From positions 186,001-250,000 of the forward strand of contig JAWLGZ010000005.1 of NCBI GenBank assembly GCA_041690635.1: a stretch of DNA of 64,000 bases. The letters run 5' to 3'. Source of the DNA: JAWLGZ01 sp041690635 (GTDB lineage: Bacteria > Pseudomonadota > Gammaproteobacteria > Thiohalomonadales > Thiohalomonadaceae). Numbering within the stretch: the first letter of the stretch is position 1; each line of letters opens with the position of its first letter. Both the position numbers and the translations under genes were made by a program. This document shows positions 16,490-24,817 of this stretch, piece after piece. Below the pieces are notes generated by a model. The model did not search any database, was not told where the DNA came from, and was given only the letters and a program-made list of their open reading frames with translations.

Positions 16490-16957
16490 TTATTTGGTCA
16501 CGCTCTCCTTGAGGCCTTTGAGGGCAGTGACCTTGACGGTGTTGCGCGCCGGCTTCGCCTTGACGGTGATCTGCTCGCCGGTGAACGGGGAGATCATCTT
16601 GCGTGACTTGGTGGCGGGTTTGACCACACGACGAATCTTCACGCCGGTATCCGGAACGGTGATCTCGCCGGAGCCTCGCTTGGCCATGTGGCGCTGTACC
16701 ATTCCACCGAGCGAGCTGAACACAGCGGCAACGTCCTTCCTGGAGATACCGGTCTCCTCGGCGATGGCGGTGATGATCTGGGTCTTGGTCTGCTTCTCGG
16801 CAATCGGCTTGCCGGCAACAGCTTTCTTTGGTGCCGCGCTCTTCGGAGCAGCCTTCTTTGCAGCGGTTTTCTTCACGACAGCTTTCTTCGGTGCTGCTTT
16901 GACGGCGGCCTTTTTCGGGGCAGCCTTCTTTGCGGAGCTCTTCTTCTTAACGGCCAT
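16490..16957 (-). CDS. HU-like DNA-binding protein with histone-H1-like Lys/Ala/Pro tail
   Basis: A 155-residue nucleoid protein. Residues 3-55 are a repetitive AAPKKA/VKKTAAKKA tail like eukaryotic histone H1 or bacterial AlgP-type tails. Residues 56-155 form an HU/IHF-type domain (TKTQIITAIAEETGISRKDV, then GSGEITVPDTGVKIRRV and FTGEQITVKAKPARNTVKV). It would bind and compact DNA, with the tail adding non-specific electrostatic contact. The ATG 16957 has AGGGAG upstream. In-frame codons further upstream look non-coding. The gene is monocistronic, with a strong terminator. Confidence 0.8.
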   Translation of the reverse strand: MAVKKKSSAKKAAPKKAAVKAAPKKAVVKKTAAKKAAPKSAAPKKAVAGKPIAEKQTKTQIITAIAEETGISRKDVAAVFSSLGGMVQRHMAKRGSGEITVPDTGVKIRRVVKPATKSRKMISPFTGEQITVKAKPARNTVKVTALKGLKESVTK

Positions 16958-17100
16958 GAGTTTCTCCCTGTACGTGGTTGAGCAGATTGAGGCGCTGAAC
17001 GCGCCAGATTGTGAACAGAAACCGCGAAAAACACAAGAAATAGCAGTCTCCACGCGCATTCGGGTTAGAATCACCGAAGGTGCGAATGCGAGGTTAATCG

Positions 17101-17508
17101 ATGGTTCGCGAGCTTCAAATCAAGGTGCCCGGACAGGGGCTGCATGAGATTACTGCCGACGTGGTCGCGGCAGTGCGTAGCGCCGGCATCCGTGAAGGGC
17201 TCTGCACACTGTTCATTCGGCACACATCGGCCAGTCTCACGGTGCAGGAGAACGCCGATCCCAGTGCGCGTGCTGATCTGGAAAACTGGCTCAACCGACT
17301 GGTGCGCGAAGATGACCCGCTTTTCACACACACCCTCGAGGGCCCGGACGACATGCCCTCTCATATCAAGGCTGCGCTGACCGCGACCAGCCTCTCTATC
17401 CCCGTGGTCGATGGTGTCCCCGCGTTGGGCACCTGGCAGGGTATCTACATCTGGGAACATCGCCGCCAGGGCGGTAGGCGGCGGGTCGTGCTTCACATAG
17501 GTTGCTGA
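17101..17508 (+). CDS. yjbQ: YjbQ / UPF0047 family protein
   Basis: A 135-residue protein of the UPF0047 (YjbQ) family, small trimeric metal-binding proteins. Some can form thiamine phosphate in vitro, giving the label secondary thiamine-phosphate synthase, though the physiological role is unclear. The conserved block LFIRHTSASLTVQENADP (about residues 37-54), MPSHIKAAL and the C-terminal GTWQGIYIWEHR are all present at normal length. It is divergent from the HU-like gene, with about 140 bases between them. Confidence 0.85.
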   Translation: MVRELQIKVPGQGLHEITADVVAAVRSAGIREGLCTLFIRHTSASLTVQENADPSARADLENWLNRLVREDDPLFTHTLEGPDDMPSHIKAALTATSLSIPVVDGVPALGTWQGIYIWEHRRQGGRRRVVLHIGC

Positions 17509-17546
17509 AGCCCGGCATGGAATCACTCCTTTACCTCCCCACTTGA

Positions 17547-18458
17547 ATGCTTGATGTCATCCTTCAATCCGGTGCGTTGATCCTGTGCGGTGTCGTCTGG
17601 CGGGTGGTGCGGCCACTCGGTTTGGCCGCTGATGAGTTGCGCCGGAATCTGACGGGTCTGGTCTATGTCCTGCTGTTGCCGGCGCTTGCCTTGCTGGTGC
17701 TCTGGCGCGCGCCGCTCGGACTCGATGCGGTTCGGGTGGCGGTGGCGGCGGCCATCGGTGTCGGGCTGGGTATGGGGTTGGCCTGGCTGTGGTTTCGCGG
17801 CGGCAAAGTACCGTCGGCGGCATTTGGTGCCCTGGTGCTCGCCGCCGGTTTTCCCAATGCGACCTATCTGGGCTTACCGGTGCTGGAGGCATCGCTTGGG
17901 CCGTGGGCGCGCAGCGTCGCCATACAGTACGACCTTTTCGCCTGCACGCCATTGCTGCTCAGCGTGGGAATCGTTCTCGCGAGCCGCTTTGGGGAAGGGG
18001 AGCCGGGGCATCCAGTGCGCGCCCTGATGAAGGTGCCGCCCCTGTGGGCGGCGATTGCAGGCGTTGCCCTGAATGCCGGCGGCGTGCCGCTGCCGGAGCA
18101 GTTGGCGGACTGGCTCGACCTGCTGGCCGATTCGGTGGTCCCGCTGATGCTGTTCGCACTCGGGCTGGGGCTGAGCTGGCAGGGGGGATGGCGCGGGCAG
18201 ATCCCGTTGGTGGTGCCGGTGGCAGCGATTCAGCTTCTGATTACCCCCTTTGTGATCTGGTGGGTGGCGCAATGGCTGGGCCTTGGCGGTGAGATGCTGA
18301 TTGCCGTTGTGCTCGAGGCGGCGATGCCCAGCATGGTGCTCGGCATTGTCCTCTGCGACCGTTTCCGCCTCGACGCGGGGCTCTACGCCATGTCAGTGAC
18401 CGTGACGACCGCGCTCAGTCTGCTGACCCTGCCTTTCTGGTTCGATCTGCTAAGTTGA
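17547..18458 (+). CDS. AEC-family (auxin efflux carrier-type) transporter
   Basis: A 303-residue integral membrane protein with ten predicted hydrophobic helices in two five-helix halves. LAAGFPNATYLGLPVLEA (about residues 92-109) and EAAMPSMVLGIVLCDRF (about 252-268) are the crossing-loop motifs typical of the AEC family. Bacterial members carry organic acids or amino acids such as malate, and the substrate here is unknown. It follows yjbQ by 38 bases and could share its transcript. Confidence 0.8.
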   Translation: MLDVILQSGALILCGVVWRVVRPLGLAADELRRNLTGLVYVLLLPALALLVLWRAPLGLDAVRVAVAAAIGVGLGMGLAWLWFRGGKVPSAAFGALVLAAGFPNATYLGLPVLEASLGPWARSVAIQYDLFACTPLLLSVGIVLASRFGEGEPGHPVRALMKVPPLWAAIAGVALNAGGVPLPEQLADWLDLLADSVVPLMLFALGLGLSWQGGWRGQIPLVVPVAAIQLLITPFVIWWVAQWLGLGGEMLIAVVLEAAMPSMVLGIVLCDRFRLDAGLYAMSVTVTTALSLLTLPFWFDLLS

Positions 18459-18521
18459 TGATGCCTATGCAAGCCGGCCGGGGATTTGATGGAAGATCAC
18501 CACGGTGGGTATGATGCACGG

Positions 18522-19115
18522 ATGAATCGATATCTCCGGATTGCCATCCTCTGGATCGCAGCGCTGGGCCCCGCGGGGGTTCTTGCTGAAACCGTCTTTG
18601 TGGACGATAAGCTGCGGGTCGGTGTGCGGGACGAACCCAAGTCGCGGGAGGCGCCCATTGTGGTGGTAACCACCGGTGCCGAATTGAAGGTGCTGGAGAA
18701 GGACGGCGGCTACCTGCGGATACAGACCGAGGACGGGATCGAGGGTTGGGTGAACGGCATCTACGTAACCAGTGAGATGCCGGCCCGAATGCGCCTGCGC
18801 CAGATCCGGCAGGAGAAGGAGCAACTGGAGAGTGAAGTCGAACGGCTGCGCGACAGCTCCTCCGAATTGGTCGAAGAGAACGAGCATCTGAATGCGAAGC
18901 TCGCCGATTTGATGCAGGAGAACGGGGTGTTGCACGCCAAGCTGAGCCGCTTTTACGAGGCCAGCGGCCCGAAGGAGGCGGTGGTGGAGGAGCCGGACTA
19001 TACCTGGGCCTACGTGGCGGGCGGCATGGGCATTCTGTTCCTCCTCGGTTTTGCGTCAGGGCTCAAGTTCTACCACCGACGCATCGAGCGGCGCCTGGGC
19101 GGCTTCCGCATCTGA
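18522..19115 (+). CDS. TIGR04211-type SH3 domain membrane protein (YgiM-like)
   Basis: A 197-residue protein: signal peptide (IAILWIAALGPAGVLA), bacterial SH3 domain (about residues 22-83, KLRVGVRDEPKSREAPIV to GIEGWVNGIYVTSE), a coiled coil (about 90-145, RQIRQEKEQLESEVERLRD) and a C-terminal membrane helix (YVAGGMGILFLLGFASGLKF) with a basic tail. This matches the YgiM/TIGR04211 architecture of unknown, probably envelope-related, function. The ATG at 18522 directly precedes the signal peptide. An upstream in-frame ATG at 18486 is less likely. Confidence 0.8.
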   Translation: MNRYLRIAILWIAALGPAGVLAETVFVDDKLRVGVRDEPKSREAPIVVVTTGAELKVLEKDGGYLRIQTEDGIEGWVNGIYVTSEMPARMRLRQIRQEKEQLESEVERLRDSSSELVEENEHLNAKLADLMQENGVLHAKLSRFYEASGPKEAVVEEPDYTWAYVAGGMGILFLLGFASGLKFYHRRIERRLGGFRI

Positions 19116-19149
19116 TCCCCTGCACCAGCGCCTCGGCACGCTCAATCCC

Positions 19150-20193
19150 TCACGGGCTGGGGTTCGGGTGCCGGGTGTGGATCGCCTCGATGCCCTCCAG
19201 CACCTCCCCGGTGAGCGTGAGTTCGGCGCTGGCGATGTTACTCTCCAGTTGCGCCATGGTGGTGGCACCGATGATGTTGCTGGTCACGAACGGGCGGCTG
19301 TTCACGTAGGCAAGGGCCATCTGCGCCGGGTCGAGACCGTGTTGCTGGGCCAGTTGCACATAGGCCCCGGTAGCGGCCACCGCCTGCGGATTGCTGTAGC
19401 GGTCGTAGTCAGGCCAGCGGGTGAGGCGGGCGCCCTGCGGGTTTTCCCCTTCCAGATACTTGCCGGAGAGCACGCCGAAGCCGAGCGGTGAGTAGGCGAG
19501 CAGCCCTGCCTTTTCCCGGTGCGCCACCTCGGCCAGCCCGATCTCGAAGGTGCGGTTGAGCAGGCTGTAGGGGTTCTGCACGCTGACCACGCGGGGCAGT
19601 CCGTGCGCCTCCGCCGCACAGAGGAACCGCATCACCCCCCACGGTGTCTCGTTGGAAAGGCCGACGTGGCCGATCTTGCCCGCCTTCACCGCCTCTTCAA
19701 TGGCGCGCAGGGTCTCCTCGATGCGGGGCTCTTCCTGCTCCTCCTGCGGTTCATAACCGAGCCGGCCGAAAAAGTTGGTCTTCCGCTCCGGCCAGTGGAG
19801 CTGGTAGAGGTCGATGTAGTCGGTGTTGAGGCGCTTGAGGCTGGCGTCCAGCGCGTCCAGGATGGTGGTGTGGTTGTAGCGGGTCCTGCCGTCGCGGATG
19901 TGATCGATCCACCCCTCGCCGGGGCCGGCGATCTTGCTGGCGAGAAAGACCTTCTCGCGCCGCCCGCCCCTGGCCAGCCAGTTGCCGATGATGCTCTCCG
20001 TGCGACCGTAGGTCTCCGCACGCGGCGGGATGGAGTAGAGCTCCGCGGTGTCGATGAAGTTGACCCCGTGGTCGACCGCGAAATCCAGCTGTTCGTGGGC
20101 CTCCTGCTCGCTGTTCTGTTCGCCGAAAGTCATGGTGCCGAGGCAAATGACGCTGACCTCGATATCGGTATGGCCGAGCGGTCGGTACTCCAT
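19150..20193 (-). CDS. tas: NADP(H)-dependent aldo-keto reductase, Tas family
   Basis: A 347-residue aldo-keto reductase that reduces carbonyl compounds with NADPH. The N-terminal MEYRPLGHTDIEVSVICLGTMTFGEQ, catalytic Tyr in FIDTAELYSIPPR, Lys in VFLASKIAG and DLYQLHWPER all match Tas, with the C-terminal cofactor-binding segment IIGATTMAQLESNIAS present. Length is normal for the family. It is divergent from rimO with 50 bases between the starts. The natural substrate is unknown. Confidence 0.88.
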   Translation of the reverse strand: MEYRPLGHTDIEVSVICLGTMTFGEQNSEQEAHEQLDFAVDHGVNFIDTAELYSIPPRAETYGRTESIIGNWLARGGRREKVFLASKIAGPGEGWIDHIRDGRTRYNHTTILDALDASLKRLNTDYIDLYQLHWPERKTNFFGRLGYEPQEEQEEPRIEETLRAIEEAVKAGKIGHVGLSNETPWGVMRFLCAAEAHGLPRVVSVQNPYSLLNRTFEIGLAEVAHREKAGLLAYSPLGFGVLSGKYLEGENPQGARLTRWPDYDRYSNPQAVAATGAYVQLAQQHGLDPAQMALAYVNSRPFVTSNIIGATTMAQLESNIASAELTLTGEVLEGIEAIHTRHPNPSP

Positions 20194-20243
20194 GGATTCT
20201 CCTCAGGCGGTAAGATAGCGGACCCAATCCAATACCCTACTCC

Positions 20244-21560
20244 ATGAACAGCACAATTCCCAAGGTCGGTTTCGTCAGCCTCGGCTGTCCCAAGGCGACG
20301 GTCGACTCCGAACGCATCCTCACCCGCCTGCGTGCCGAGGGGTATCTGGTCAGCCCCAGTTACGCCGAGGCGGACCTGGTGGTGGTCAACACCTGCGGCT
20401 TCATCGATGCGGCGGTGGAGGAGTCCATCGACGCCATCGGCGAGGCGCTGGCGGAGAACGGCCGGGTGATTGTCACCGGCTGCCTCGGCGCGCGGGAGAG
20501 TGAGATCCGTGCGGTACATCCGCAGGTGCTGGCGGTGACCGGGCCGGATGCGCTGGAGGCGGTGATGGGTGCGGTCCACGCCCACCTGCCGCCGCAGCAC
20601 GACCCTTTCGCCGACCTGGTGCCGCCGGGCGGCATCAAGCTCACCCCGCGTCACTACGCCTACCTGAAGATCGCCGAGGGGTGCAACCAGCGCTGCACCT
20701 TCTGCATCATTCCCTCCATGCGCGGGCCGCTGGTCAGCCGCCCGGTGGAGTCGATTCTGGCCGAGGCCGAAGCGCTGGCGGGCGCCGGCGTGCGGGAACT
20801 GCTGGTGGTGGCTCAGGACACCGCTGCCTACGGCGTGGATCGGAAGTACCGCACCGGCTTCTTTCAGGGCCGTCCGGTTCAGGGGCGCATCGAGGTGCTG
20901 GCGCGGGAGTTGGGGCGACTCGGGATCTGGGTCCGTCTCCACTACGTCTACCCCTATCCACACGTGGACCGGCTGGTGGAACTGATGGCGGAGGGAGCGG
21001 TACTGCCCTACCTGGACGTGCCGCTTCAGCATGCGGACCCGCGTGTGTTGAAGGCGATGCGCCGGCCCGCGGACGCCGAGAACATGCTGCGCCGCATCGA
21101 AAGATGGCGCGCTGTCTGCCCGGAGCTGACCCTGCGCAGCACCTTCATCGTCGGTTTCCCCGGCGAGACCGAGGCGGAGTTCGAGGCCCTGTTGGCGTTC
21201 CTGGAGGAGGCGCGGCTGGATCGGGTCGGCGCCTTCGCCTATTCGCCGGTGACCGGCGCTGCCGCCAATGCCCTCGCCGATCCGGTGCCGGATGCGCTCA
21301 AGGAGGAGCGGCTGGAGCGGCTGCTGGAGCTGCAGGCGGCCGTCAGCGCCGATCGGCTTCAGGACCGGGTAGGACGGATCGAACGGGTACTGGTGGATGA
21401 GGCGGATGAAGGCGAGGTGATTGCCCGCAGCGCCGCCGAGGCGCCGGAGATCGATGGCGTGGTGGTTGTCACCGGTGCGGTCGATGCCGAACCGGGGGAT
21501 TTCCTGGACGTGCGGATCAGCTCCGCCGGCGAGCACGACCTCTACGCCGAACCGATCTGA
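20244..21560 (+). CDS. rimO: Ribosomal protein S12 methylthiotransferase RimO
   Basis: A 438-residue radical SAM enzyme that adds a methylthio group to the conserved Asp of ribosomal protein S12. The N-terminal UPF0004 domain has three cluster Cys (SLGCPKATVDSE, VNTCGFIDAA, VTGCLGARE). The radical SAM motif is EGCNQRCTFCIIP (about residues 146-158). A C-terminal TRAM domain follows (about 370-438). All domains are complete. No clear ribosome site precedes the ATG 20244. Confidence 0.93.
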   Translation: MNSTIPKVGFVSLGCPKATVDSERILTRLRAEGYLVSPSYAEADLVVVNTCGFIDAAVEESIDAIGEALAENGRVIVTGCLGARESEIRAVHPQVLAVTGPDALEAVMGAVHAHLPPQHDPFADLVPPGGIKLTPRHYAYLKIAEGCNQRCTFCIIPSMRGPLVSRPVESILAEAEALAGAGVRELLVVAQDTAAYGVDRKYRTGFFQGRPVQGRIEVLARELGRLGIWVRLHYVYPYPHVDRLVELMAEGAVLPYLDVPLQHADPRVLKAMRRPADAENMLRRIERWRAVCPELTLRSTFIVGFPGETEAEFEALLAFLEEARLDRVGAFAYSPVTGAAANALADPVPDALKEERLERLLELQAAVSADRLQDRVGRIERVLVDEADEGEVIARSAAEAPEIDGVVVVTGAVDAEPGDFLDVRISSAGEHDLYAEPI

Positions 21561-21683
21561 AAATGCCGGAGGATGGGAGACGCGAAGCGATACCCATCGA
21601 GTTTCATCCAGGCTGGAAGAGACGGAAGCCGCGAAAGGCGAACCCTACGCCTCTATCGCGGCTCCGCCGATCCTGCATGGTGA

Positions 21684-22025
21684 TTACTGCTGCCAGCGCT
21701 TTCCGCGCATGCAATCGCCCTTGCGTTCAGCGCGCATCATCATCCTTTTCTGCCCCTTCGCGGTCTTCATGCGGTCGCGGACCGCCTTATGTGCCTCCCT
21801 TTCACTCTTCTTGCAGGCGCGATAGGTGTCGGGGGTCTCGGCGCGGCTGATGCAGGCGTCGGCCTCCTGAAGGATGCGGATGCGCTCCTGACGGCGTTCA
21901 CTGTCGAGGGCCCGGAACTGCTCGAAGCGGGCCTTTTGGGCTTGCGGGTCGGCCGGTGGGGTGGTCTGGGCGGCGGCGGCAAACGGCAGGGCCGCCAGCA
22001 GAGCCAGGGGAATCAGTCGTTTCAC
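21684..22025 (-). CDS. Hypothetical exported protein
   Basis: A 113-residue secreted protein with a signal peptide (LIPLALLAALPFAAAAQ) and a charged helical mature part containing three Cys (EADACISRAE, YRACKKSE, KGDCMRGKR) and many Arg, Lys and Gln. I do not recognise a family with known function. The 122 bases on the rimO side contain no gene or strong terminator that I can see. Confidence 0.55.
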   Translation of the reverse strand: MKRLIPLALLAALPFAAAAQTTPPADPQAQKARFEQFRALDSERRQERIRILQEADACISRAETPDTYRACKKSEREAHKAVRDRMKTAKGQKRMMMRAERKGDCMRGKRWQQ

Positions 22026-22181
22026 GGGATAGTCCTCGGTTGCTGGGTGTCTTCACTTTCCAACAACGCGGGACATCCAGTTCGGTTGACATGGATGGTG
22101 TTGTTCGGAGTGCAGAGCAGGTAGTGAAGGGGAGTCTCCGTGCCCTCTGCGGTGCATTGTTTGTCGGTGGCGTAGAAACGG

Positions 22182-22205
22182 AAAAGGCCCGCCGAGGCGG
22201 GCCTT
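22182..22205 (-). terminator. Terminator downstream of prk
   Basis: AAGGCCCGCC (22184-22193) pairs with GGCGGGCCTT (22196-22205) around a two-base gap. On the minus strand it is followed by a short T run. It begins about 20 bases after the prk stop codon. Confidence 0.75.
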
Positions 22206-22226
22206 CCCGATACTGACGCAGTGCGT

Positions 22227-23129
22227 TTACTTGCCCTGCAGCTTGCGGCACTTCTCGATCATGTCGTGGATGATGGGAGACAGGATGATCTCCATGGCCA
22301 GGCCCATCTTGCCGCCGGGCACCACGATGGTGTTGCGCCGTGACATGAAGCTGTCGTGGATCATGCTCAGCAGGTAGGGGAAGTCCACCTTGAACTTCTT
22401 CGGGTCGCGGAAGCGGATCACCACCAGGCTTTCGTCCGGCGTCGGGATGTCGCGGGCGATGAAGGGGTTGGAGGTGTCGACCGTCGGCACGCGCTGGAAG
22501 TTGATGTCGGTGCGAGAGAACTGCGGCGTGATGTAGTGCACGTAGTCGTCCATCCGGCGCAGGATGGTGTCGACGATCGCCTCGGCGCTATAGCCGCGCT
22601 GCGCGTTGTCGCGGAAGATCTTCTGGATCCACTCCAGGTTGACGATCGGCACCACGCCGATGAGCAGGTCGGTGAATTTGGCGACATCCGTCTCACCGTC
22701 CGCCACGCCGCCGTGCAGACCTTCATAGAACAGCAGATCGGTCGCTTCGCTCACCTCCTCCCAGGGGGTGAACTCACCCGGGCCGAGATTGGTGCTGAGA
22801 CGGGCGTTGTGTTCGGCCGCCTCCTCGTCGCTGTGCAGGTAGTAGCGGCGGCGGCAGGAGCCGGTATCGCCATAGGTTTTGAAGGTCTCTGCCAGCAGGT
22901 CGAAATGGTTTGCCTCGGGACCGAAGTGGGAGAGGTTCTTGCCCTCGGCGGCAAACTTGTCGATGGCCGCCTTCATCTCCTGGCGGTTATACCGGTGATA
23001 GCTGTCGCCCTCGATAACCGCCGGTTTGATGTTCTCGCGGAAGAAGATGTGCTCGAACGCATTCTTGACGGTGGTGGTGCCGGCCCCGGAGGAGCCGGTC
23101 ACGGCGACGACAGGATGCTTCTCAGACAT
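22227..23129 (-). CDS. prk: Phosphoribulokinase (Calvin cycle)
   Basis: A 300-residue phosphoribulokinase of the proteobacterial (octameric) type, converting ribulose 5-phosphate and ATP to ribulose 1,5-bisphosphate. The P-loop GSSGAGTTT (about residues 12-20), the substrate segment EGDSYHRYNRQEM, and the block LFYEGLHGG with following Asp residues are intact. The ATG 23129 has AAGGAG upstream, and open codons further 5' are not conserved. It follows purD on the same strand but is separated from it by a 200-base gap holding an inverted repeat. RuBisCO genes are not in this window. Confidence 0.93.
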   Translation of the reverse strand: MSEKHPVVAVTGSSGAGTTTVKNAFEHIFFRENIKPAVIEGDSYHRYNRQEMKAAIDKFAAEGKNLSHFGPEANHFDLLAETFKTYGDTGSCRRRYYLHSDEEAAEHNARLSTNLGPGEFTPWEEVSEATDLLFYEGLHGGVADGETDVAKFTDLLIGVVPIVNLEWIQKIFRDNAQRGYSAEAIVDTILRRMDDYVHYITPQFSRTDINFQRVPTVDTSNPFIARDIPTPDESLVVIRFRDPKKFKVDFPYLLSMIHDSFMSRRNTIVVPGGKMGLAMEIILSPIIHDMIEKCRKLQGK

Positions 23130-23208
23130 GGGTGCGCTCCTTGTTTCTCTAAGGTTTCTGGTTGGCGACCCATCCGTCCCGCGGCGGGTCTTGTAATAAA
23201 AGCTCTCT

Positions 23209-23318
23209 ACCGCAGAGGTCGCGGAGGGCGCAGAGAAAAACCATTCACTTGCACAAAGCCCCATGAGGCTTCGATTGGTTTTCCCTTGATCCCTTGCGTT
23301 CTCCGCGACCTCTGCGGT
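23209..23318. repeat. Inverted repeat between purD and prk
   Basis: ACCGCAGAGGTCGCGGAG (23209-23226) and CTCCGCGACCTCTGCGGT (23301-23318) are exact reverse complements 74 bases apart. The enclosed sequence has a weaker AACCA/TGGTT pair. This resembles the dispersed CGCAGAG-type intergenic repeats found in many proteobacteria. A degenerate relative (CTTCGTGCCTCTGTGGTG) appears near 49906-49923. Confidence 0.7.
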
Positions 23319-23329
23319 GAATCCATTTT

Positions 23330-24616
23330 CTAAGACCGTTCGCGGGCGACGGCGCGGTAGCCGATGTCGCGGCGGCAGTACATGCCCTCCCAACGGATGG
23401 CGTCCACCGCCCGGTAGGCCCGCTCCTGGGCCTCGCCGACGCTCGTACCGAGGGCGGTCACACACAGCACGCGCCCGCCGGCGGTGACCACCTGACTGTC
23501 CTTCTCCGTTGTCCCGGCGTGGAATACCTTGAGATCGGCGCCATCGAGGCCGTCGAGCCCTTGGATGGGGTCGCCCTTGCGGTAATCACCCGGGTAGCCG
23601 CCCGCGGCGAGGACCACGCCGAGGGCCGCCCGTGAATCCCACTCGGCGGTGACCCGGTTCAGGTGGCCGTCCACCGCCGCTTCGCACAGCGCCACCAGAT
23701 CCGAGTTCAGCCGCATCATGATGGGCTGGGTCTCCGGGTCGCCGAAGCGGCAGTTGTACTCCAGCACCTTCGGAGTGCCGTCGGGGGCGATCATCACCCC
23801 GGCATAGAGAAAGCCGGTGTAGGGGCGCCCCTCCGCCGCCATGCCGCGCACGGTGGGTTCGATCACCTCCGCCATGATGCGCGCGTGGATTTCAGGCGTT
23901 ACCACCGGCGCCGGGGAGTAGGCGCCCATCCCCCCGGTATTGGGGCCGGTATCGCCATCACCGGCGGCTTTGTGGTCCTGGGAGGAGGCCATCGGCAGCA
24001 CGTGCTTGCCATCGACCATGACGATGAAACTCGCCTCCTCGCCGGTGAGGAACTCCTCCACCACCACCCGATGTCCGGCATCGCCGAAGGCGCCGGCGGA
24101 GAGCATGTCGCGGGCCGCCTCTACCGCCTCGTCGACCGTCTGCGCCAGGATCACCCCCTTGCCGGCCGCCAGGCCGTCCGCCTTCACCACGATGGGCGCG
24201 CCCTGGGCACGAATGTAGGCCTCGGCCTGGTCCGGATCGGAAAAGGTGCCGTAGGCGGCGGTGGGGATGTTGTGCCGCGCCAGGAAATCCTTGCTGTAGG
24301 CCTTGGAGCCCTCCAGTGCGGCCGCGGCGCGGGTGGGTCCGAAACAGCGCAGCCCGGCCTCGGTGAAGGCGTCCACCACGCCGGCCACCAGCGGCGCCTC
24401 GGGGCCGACGATGGTCAGTTCGACCCCGTTCATTTTGGCGAACGAGACCAGTTCCGGGATGTTGGCCGGGTTCAGGGGCAGATTTTCGAGCTTCGGCTCA
24501 CGCGCCGTCCCGGCGTTGCCCGGCGCCACGAACACAGTCTCAACCCGGGGCGACTGGGCCGCCTTCCAGGCCAGGGCGTGTTCGCGCCCGCCGCCGCCGA
24601 TTACCAGAACCTTCAT
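23330..24616 (-). CDS. purD: Phosphoribosylamine-glycine ligase
   Basis: A 428-residue GAR synthetase, the second step of de novo purine synthesis, joining glycine to phosphoribosylamine with ATP. The N-terminal MKVLVIGGGGREHALAWK, the ATP-grasp blocks IVVKADGLAAGKGVI and EEASFIVMVDG, and EYNCRFGDPETQ are intact. It follows purH on the same strand, as in many gammaproteobacteria, but with 200 bases and a palindrome between them. Confidence 0.95.
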   Translation of the reverse strand: MKVLVIGGGGREHALAWKAAQSPRVETVFVAPGNAGTAREPKLENLPLNPANIPELVSFAKMNGVELTIVGPEAPLVAGVVDAFTEAGLRCFGPTRAAAALEGSKAYSKDFLARHNIPTAAYGTFSDPDQAEAYIRAQGAPIVVKADGLAAGKGVILAQTVDEAVEAARDMLSAGAFGDAGHRVVVEEFLTGEEASFIVMVDGKHVLPMASSQDHKAAGDGDTGPNTGGMGAYSPAPVVTPEIHARIMAEVIEPTVRGMAAEGRPYTGFLYAGVMIAPDGTPKVLEYNCRFGDPETQPIMMRLNSDLVALCEAAVDGHLNRVTAEWDSRAALGVVLAAGGYPGDYRKGDPIQGLDGLDGADLKVFHAGTTEKDSQVVTAGGRVLCVTALGTSVGEAQERAYRAVDAIRWEGMYCRRDIGYRAVARERS

Positions 24617-24760
24617 TCAGAAATCCGTCGTTCGTGAAAAATAGCCGCCTAGTTTACGAAAGCGGGTGGGGCGTGTCTCCCTCGCGTAAAAAAACCGCCA
24701 CCGCGAGTACAACCCATGTGGGCGCACCAAGATTGCGCCCTACGTGTGCTGTCGGAGTTG

Positions 24761-24812
24761 GTGAAGCGTGAAGCGAACAGGTAACCCGTTTGCTTCACGT
24801 CTCACGCTTCAC
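24761..24812. repeat. Hairpin at the 3' end of purH
   Basis: GTGAAGCGTGA (24761-24771) pairs with TCACGCTTCAC (24802-24812), and pairing extends inward through AAGCGAAC/GTTTGCTT with one mismatch. It lies six bases beyond the purH stop on the transcribed side and may protect or terminate the purH transcript. No T run follows. Confidence 0.6.
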
Positions 24813-24817
24813 GGCAT

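Noticed and set aside
16790..16950. Tandem repeats in the HU-like gene as a DNA-level repeat array
   Set aside because: The repetition follows the AAPKKA codons of the protein tail and is explained by the coding sequence.
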